Of a stretch of 18,080 nucleotides of DNA, positions 14,891 to 18,080 are shown in pieces (the stretch's first letter is position 1; every line of letters begins with the position of its first letter). Position numbers and translations under genes: made by a program. The notes under the pieces were generated by a model. It saw only the letters and a program-made list of their open reading frames with translations, made no database searches and was not told the origin of the DNA. Origin of the DNA: Halanaerobium sp041694515. GTDB taxonomy: Bacteria > Bacillota > Halanaerobiia > Halanaerobiales > Halanaerobiaceae. Where the stretch lies: contig JASMSZ010000079.1 of NCBI GenBank assembly GCA_041694515.1, positions 1 through 18,080 of the forward strand, read 5' to 3'.

Positions 14891-14990
14891 TAATTTAATC
14901 TTTATAGATTTATTCGGTTTTATTTTGGTCTGGTCATCAGAGTTATTAAATCAGAGTTACTAAAAAAATATTTTATGGAGGTCATTTAAA

Positions 14991-15806
14991 TTGGAAGAAC
15001 TGGAAAATAAATTTTCAAAGCTAAAAGAAATACTAAAAGAAATGGAATCTGCTGCTATCGCTTTTTCTGGAGGGGTGGACAGTACTTTCTTACTAAAGGC
15101 AGCTGTAGAAGTTCTGGGAAAGGAAAATGTGCTTGCTGTAACATCATGTGCAGAAACCTATCCTTCGGAAGAAGAAAAAGAAGCAAAAAAACTTGCTCTT
15201 GAGATCGGGGCTGAACATCATTTAATTCACACAACAGAATTAGATAATGAAAACTTTGTCAAAAATGATCAAAAAAGGTGTTATTACTGCAAAAAAGAGC
15301 TTTTTTCAGAAGTTATAAAAGTGGCTGAGGAAAAAGGATATAATTATGTTTTAGATGGTTCAAACTATGATGACCATCTTCATGATTACCGCCCGGGTAT
15401 GCAGGCGGCAAAAGAAATGGAAGTAAAAAGTCCTCTCAAAGAAGCCGAAATGACTAAAGCTGAGATCAGAACTTTATCAAGAGAATACAATTTGCCGACC
15501 TGGAATAAGCCAGCTTTTGCCTGCCTTTCCTCTCGTTTTCCCTATGGTGATCAAATTACTGTTGAAAAACTCGAAATGGTAGATCAGGCGGAGCGGTTTA
15601 TGCGCAGACAGGAAATTAGTCAATTTAGAGTCAGACATCATGATCAAAACACAGCCAGAATTGAAGTATTACCCGAGGATCTACCTCTGATGCTAAATAA
15701 GAAGGAAAAGATTGTCTCTAAATTTAAAGATATTGGCTATACCTATATCACTCTTGATTTAGAGGGCTACAGAAGCGGCAGTATGAATGAAGTTCTGGAT
15801 AATTAA
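14991..15806 (+). CDS. larE: LarE-type ATP-dependent sulfur transferase
   Basis: This 271-aa PP-loop ATPase carries SGGVDSTFL at 26-34. It adenylates a pyridinium dicarboxylate and transfers sulfur to make the nickel-pincer nucleotide of lactate racemase and related enzymes. C178 in FACLSSRFPYG corresponds to the sulfur-donating Cys of Lactobacillus LarE. This protein also has C97-Y-Y-C100, giving the three-cysteine pattern that I recall for LarE homologues which bind a 4Fe-4S cluster and need not sacrifice their own sulfur. The start is TTG at 14991 with GGAGG 9 nt upstream; the nearby ATG at 14975 is out of frame. It is the only plus-strand gene, monocistronic, and ends in a strong terminator. 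larA, larB and larC are not in the window. Confidence 0.92.
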   Translation: MEELENKFSKLKEILKEMESAAIAFSGGVDSTFLLKAAVEVLGKENVLAVTSCAETYPSEEEKEAKKLALEIGAEHHLIHTTELDNENFVKNDQKRCYYCKKELFSEVIKVAEEKGYNYVLDGSNYDDHLHDYRPGMQAAKEMEVKSPLKEAEMTKAEIRTLSREYNLPTWNKPAFACLSSRFPYGDQITVEKLEMVDQAERFMRRQEISQFRVRHHDQNTARIEVLPEDLPLMLNKKEKIVSKFKDIGYTYITLDLEGYRSGSMNEVLDN

Positions 15807-15839
15807 TTTACATCACTTCAAAATGTATTTTGACAAAAA

Positions 15840-15893
15840 ATCCCCTCAAAATAATTTTTTAATGATCCTAAAATTTTTGAGGGGATACTTTTT
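15840..15893. terminator. Bidirectional rho-independent terminator after larE
   Basis: The perfect 12-bp arms ATCCCCTCAAAA (15840-15851) and TTTTGAGGGGAT (15875-15886) enclose a 23-nt loop. ACTTTTT follows on the plus strand and ATTTTTTG on the minus strand, so it can stop larE and anything arriving from the right through the chimeric remnant. Confidence 0.88.
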
Positions 15894-15901
15894 CTGCAGT
15901 T

Positions 15902-16273
15902 TTACTGTCTTTTTGAAAAAAAGAGTTCTCTTAAGGTAGGTTTTCCCCCCTGCCAGCCAATTTTAACCCCATCTCTTCTATCAAATCCCGGTACATAAGG
16001 TTTTAGATCAAGCAGAGGTGTTTTATCCAGTATATCAACATCTTTAATATATAAAATATTAGCTTCAATTTTTTCCTGCAGCAGACCCTGCGGCTGTTGG
16101 TTGAATAGGAGTTCCCTCAGATTGTTTTCCATACGAGAGGCAATGTTTTCTAAAACTCTGTCTCCTATATCATGACCATAACTATCATTAATTCCTTTAA
16201 ATTTGTCAATATCTATAAAAACAACTCCAATACTGCTGCCAGAAAAATCTGCTTTTTCTTTTAATTTCTTATA
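15902..16273 (-). pseudogene. In-frame chimera of a GGDEF-domain fragment and a TrmO C-terminus, no start codon
   Basis: One minus-strand frame is open through the whole segment. Its first part (16273 to about 16112) reads KYKKLKEKADFSGSSIGVVF, then IDIDKFKGINDSYGHDIGD and RVLENIASRM. This is the first half of a diguanylate cyclase domain, with metal and GTP-site residues but without the GG(D/E)EF loop. From about 16099 on it reads QPQGLLQEKIEANILYIKDV, then DILDKTPLLDLKPYVPGFD, the C-terminus of a TrmO-type tRNA methyltransferase. The only ATG (16132) is an internal Met of the GGDEF part, with no ribosome binding site. Both source genes are truncated: GGDEF at both ends, TrmO at its N-terminus. 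The joined frame looks like the product of two rearrangements and is probably not expressed as a working protein. Confidence 0.8.
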
Positions 16274-16317
16274 TTTAGGTACCTGGTACCAGAAATCGAT
16301 TTAGGTACCTGGTACCT
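16274..16317. repeat. Two direct copies of a GGTACC-containing 17-mer
   Basis: TTTAGGTACCTGGTACC occurs at 16274-16290 and again at 16300-16316 (26-nt period, identical). Each copy is nearly its own reverse complement; the second completes the palindrome AGGTACC-T-GGTACCT. It starts exactly where the GGDEF fragment stops and ends 12 nt before the hisIE stop codon. It may be an intergenic repeat family, the trace of a small mobile element, or a stem-forming 3' end of the his transcript. Confidence 0.75.
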
Positions 16318-16328
16318 ATAAGTAAGTT

Positions 16329-17021
16329 TTATTTATGTCTTTTTTTAAGTTCTTTTCTTATCTGGTCGGGATTAATTCCTCTTTCGACCAGTAAAACCAG
16401 CATATGATAAACCAGATCTGCTGTTTCATAAACCAATTCTTCTTCTGGCTTGTTTTTGGAGGCAATAATAACCTCGGCTGACTCTTCGCCAACTTTTTTT
16501 AAAATCTTATCTATACCCTCTTCAAATAGATAGGTGGTATATGAGCCTTCTGGCATTTCCTGTTTCCGACTTAAAATTAAATCATAAAGGAAATCTACTA
16601 CTTTTTCTGTTTCAAATTCGGCTTCTATATTCTGAGCCTGCTGCTCTATTTCCATCATCTTTTCAGCCTTGGCCACAGTCTCCTCTGCAATTTTACGATA
16701 AAAACAGGAGTTTTCACCTGTATGGCAGGCTGGTCCTGCAGGATCAACCATAAATAAGATTGTATCCTGATCACAGTCATAATAAATCTCTTTAATCTCC
16801 TGAGTGTTACCCGAAGTTTCTCCCTTATGCCATAACTCCTGGCGAGAGCGGCTGTAAAACACTGTTTCTCCTTTTTCTAAACTCAAATTAAGTGACTCTT
16901 CATTTACATAGGCCACCATCAGAACATCTCTGGTCTGAAAATCCTGAACAACCGCAGGCATTAATCCCTGCTCATTATATTTAAAACTAATCTCATCTAA
17001 TTTATCTATAATTTTGAGCAC
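16329..17021 (-). CDS. hisIE: Bifunctional phosphoribosyl-AMP cyclohydrolase / phosphoribosyl-ATP pyrophosphatase
   Basis: This 230-aa fusion carries out steps 2 and 3 of histidine synthesis. The HisI half (1-~110) has WHKGETSGNTQ (64-74) and metal ligands D82-C83-D84, C99 and C106. The HisE half (~140-230) has the MazG-like helices with G178-E-E-S-A-E183 and D202. A 25-residue Glu/Lys/Gln-rich linker joins them. The start is GTG at 17021 behind AGGGTGG. It follows hisF by 98 nt and is the last his gene here; the GGTACC repeats and the GGDEF/TrmO remnant follow. No feedback or attenuator element is visible in the part shown. Confidence 0.96.
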   Translation of the reverse strand: MLKIIDKLDEISFKYNEQGLMPAVVQDFQTRDVLMVAYVNEESLNLSLEKGETVFYSRSRQELWHKGETSGNTQEIKEIYYDCDQDTILFMVDPAGPACHTGENSCFYRKIAEETVAKAEKMMEIEQQAQNIEAEFETEKVVDFLYDLILSRKQEMPEGSYTTYLFEEGIDKILKKVGEESAEVIIASKNKPEEELVYETADLVYHMLVLLVERGINPDQIRKELKKRHK

Positions 17022-17073
17022 TAAACCACCCTATCCTTTCTTCTCTCCAACTTTAAAATTAATTATTCCTGGT

Positions 17074-17094
17074 TTTACTGTATAAAACAGTAAA
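17074..17094 (-). other. Stem-loop between hisF and hisIE
   Basis: TTTACTG and CAGTAAA form a perfect 7-bp stem with a 7-nt loop in the unusually wide (98-nt) gap between hisF and hisIE. No U-run follows it on the minus strand, so processing or partial attenuation is more likely than termination. Confidence 0.4.
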
Positions 17095-17119
17095 TTATAA
17101 AAAAATAATCAAATAAATA

Positions 17120-17893
17120 TTACTGCTGCTCTTCAATTCTGACCGGTATTTCTGCTTTTTCCAGTTCAGTTTTGACATCTCTAATTGCAATTTCTCCAAA
17201 ATGAAAAATGGAAGCCGCCAGAGCCGCATCAGCTCCGGTTTCTTTAAAAACATCCACAAAGTGCTGGATACTGCCGGCACCACCTGAGGCAATAACCGGT
17301 ATATTAACTGCAGCTGTCACAGCTTTTAGCATCTCCAGATCAAAGCCAGCTTTGGTACCATCAGAATTAATACTGGTCAAAAGAATCTCTCCTGCTCCCA
17401 GTTCTTCCAGTTCTTTGACCCATTCAATCAAATCAATCCCGGTCTCTCTGCTGCCTCCATGAATGAAAATTTCCCAGCCTTCTCCTGATTCTCTTTTTGC
17501 TGCATCAACAGCTCCGACAATACACTGGGAACCAAACTTAAGCGCTCCTTTACGTACCAGCTCCGGATTTTTGACCGCAGCGGAGTTTACAGAAACCTTA
17601 TCAGCCCCTGCTCTTAAAATAAACTGCATATCCTCTACTGTTCTGATTCCACCACCAACTGTCAGTGGTATAAAGACCTGAGCAGCCACCTTTTCCACCA
17701 GTTGAGCCAGTGTTTTGCGTTTTTCTTTGGTGGCAGTTATATCTAAAAAGACAAGCTCATCTGCCCCCAGATCATTATATTCCTTAGCAGATTCCACCGG
17801 ATCTCCAGCATCTCTTAAACCAACAAAATTTACACCTTTAACTACTCTGCCATCTTTAATATCCAGGCAGGGAATAATTCTTTTTTTAAGCAT
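17120..17893 (-). CDS. hisF: Imidazole glycerol phosphate synthase cyclase subunit
   Basis: This 257-aa (beta-alpha)8 barrel works with HisH: ammonia from HisH reacts with PRFAR on HisF, giving imidazole glycerol phosphate and AICAR. D11 (IIPCLD) and D130 (IVGAVD) are the acid-base pair. Phosphate-binding glycines are seen in VGGGIRTVEDM and ASGGAGSIQHF. The ATG at 17893 gives the standard N-terminus MLKKRIIPCLDIK; a GTG nine bases upstream (17902) is a less likely start because GGGTG lies in that place. The start overlaps the end of hisA by 8 nt, so the two are translationally coupled. Confidence 0.96.
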   Translation of the reverse strand: MLKKRIIPCLDIKDGRVVKGVNFVGLRDAGDPVESAKEYNDLGADELVFLDITATKEKRKTLAQLVEKVAAQVFIPLTVGGGIRTVEDMQFILRAGADKVSVNSAAVKNPELVRKGALKFGSQCIVGAVDAAKRESGEGWEIFIHGGSRETGIDLIEWVKELEELGAGEILLTSINSDGTKAGFDLEMLKAVTAAVNIPVIASGGAGSIQHFVDVFKETGADAALAASIFHFGEIAIRDVKTELEKAEIPVRIEEQQ

Positions 17894-18080
17894 TATTTTC
17901 ACCCAGCTTTTTTAGTACTTCTTTTAAATCTACTTTCCCCTGATAAATTGCCTGACCAGTAATTGCTCCGTAAAAATCTGCTGCTGCCAGATCATATAAA
18001 TCCTGATTGGAACTGATTCCACCTGAGGCAATAATATTTAGCTCAGTCGCAGATTTTAATTTCTTTAATCCTGCAAAATC
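17886..18080 (-). CDS. hisA: ProFAR isomerase HisA, C-terminal part (runs off right edge)
   Basis: The last 64 codons of a minus-strand gene enter from the right edge and read NIIASGGISSNQDLYDLAA and then DFYGAITGQAIYQGKVDLKE, ending at TAA 17886-17888. This is the final phosphate-binding half-barrel of HisA (step 4 of histidine synthesis), with the SGGI and G-A-I-x-G-x-A-I-Y motifs. It overlaps hisF by 8 nt, giving the usual hisA-hisF-hisI(E) order. Confidence 0.93.
   Translation of the reverse strand, partial: DFAGLKKLKSATELNIIASGGISSNQDLYDLAAADFYGAITGQAIYQGKVDLKEVLKKLGENNA

Noticed and set aside
15902..16132. A 76-residue small protein starting at Met 16132
   Set aside because: The Met is internal to a GGDEF segment, lacks a ribosome binding site, and the frame stays open upstream.
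17095..17715. Several overlapping open frames on both strands inside hisF
   Set aside because: They are shadows of hisF; none has a ribosome binding site or family features.
1..18080. CRISPR array, tRNA, rRNA, intact insertion sequence or prophage gene
   Set aside because: No regularly spaced repeats, cloverleaf, rRNA segment, transposase or integrase sequence was recognised on either strand.

Overview
The window is AT-rich, with short intergenic gaps, strong AGGAGG-type ribosome binding sites and 17 of 18 gene-like units on the minus strand. The gene set and the style of the proteins suggest a low-GC anaerobic Firmicute. A Halanaerobium-like, outer-membrane-bearing Halanaerobiales is my best guess. 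In support, the sugar-binding protein has a plain signal-peptidase-I signal (A-L-A/Q) and no lipobox cysteine, as expected in a diderm, and 4Fe-4S oxidoreductases are present. The taxon call is inference.

Region 1 (1-9400, minus strand) is one long carbohydrate operon. In transcription order it holds a GntR/UTRA repressor, a PfkB sugar kinase, a GH4 NAD/metal-dependent glycosidase, a formylglycine-type sulfatase, two ABC permeases, a periplasmic sugar-binding protein and a DUF3604-like PHP-type metalloprotein that leaves the window at the left edge. No ABC ATPase is present, so a shared one is presumably encoded elsewhere. The sulfatase and glycosidase have no signal peptide. The likely route is import of a sulfated small glycoside, followed by desulfation, phosphorylation and NAD-assisted cleavage in the cytoplasm.

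Region 2 (9466-13650, minus strand) is an aldo/keto reductase (AKR) island. It contains an AdhR-like MerR regulator, an AKR fused to a two-cluster ferredoxin tail, two AKR5-type reductases, an AKR reduced to its two ends by an internal deletion, and a short decayed piece resembling DUF1893. Two near-identical promoters with a 19-bp spacer and a central dyad (12274-12304 and 13614-13644) have the classic MerR-activated architecture. They probably make the island a regulon of the MerR gene at its distal end.

Region 3 (13677-15893) holds an extended-SDR epimerase-like gene (minus) and, divergent from it, larE (plus, TTG start). A 17-bp perfect palindrome lies in the shared upstream region. A strong hairpin terminator follows each gene.

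Region 4 (15902-18080, minus strand) is the end of a histidine operon: hisA (partial), hisF and fused hisIE. Next to it lies a start-less, in-frame chimera of a GGDEF fragment and a TrmO C-terminus, and two GGTACC-rich direct repeats abut the GGDEF fragment exactly. No tRNA, rRNA, CRISPR array or intact mobile element was seen.
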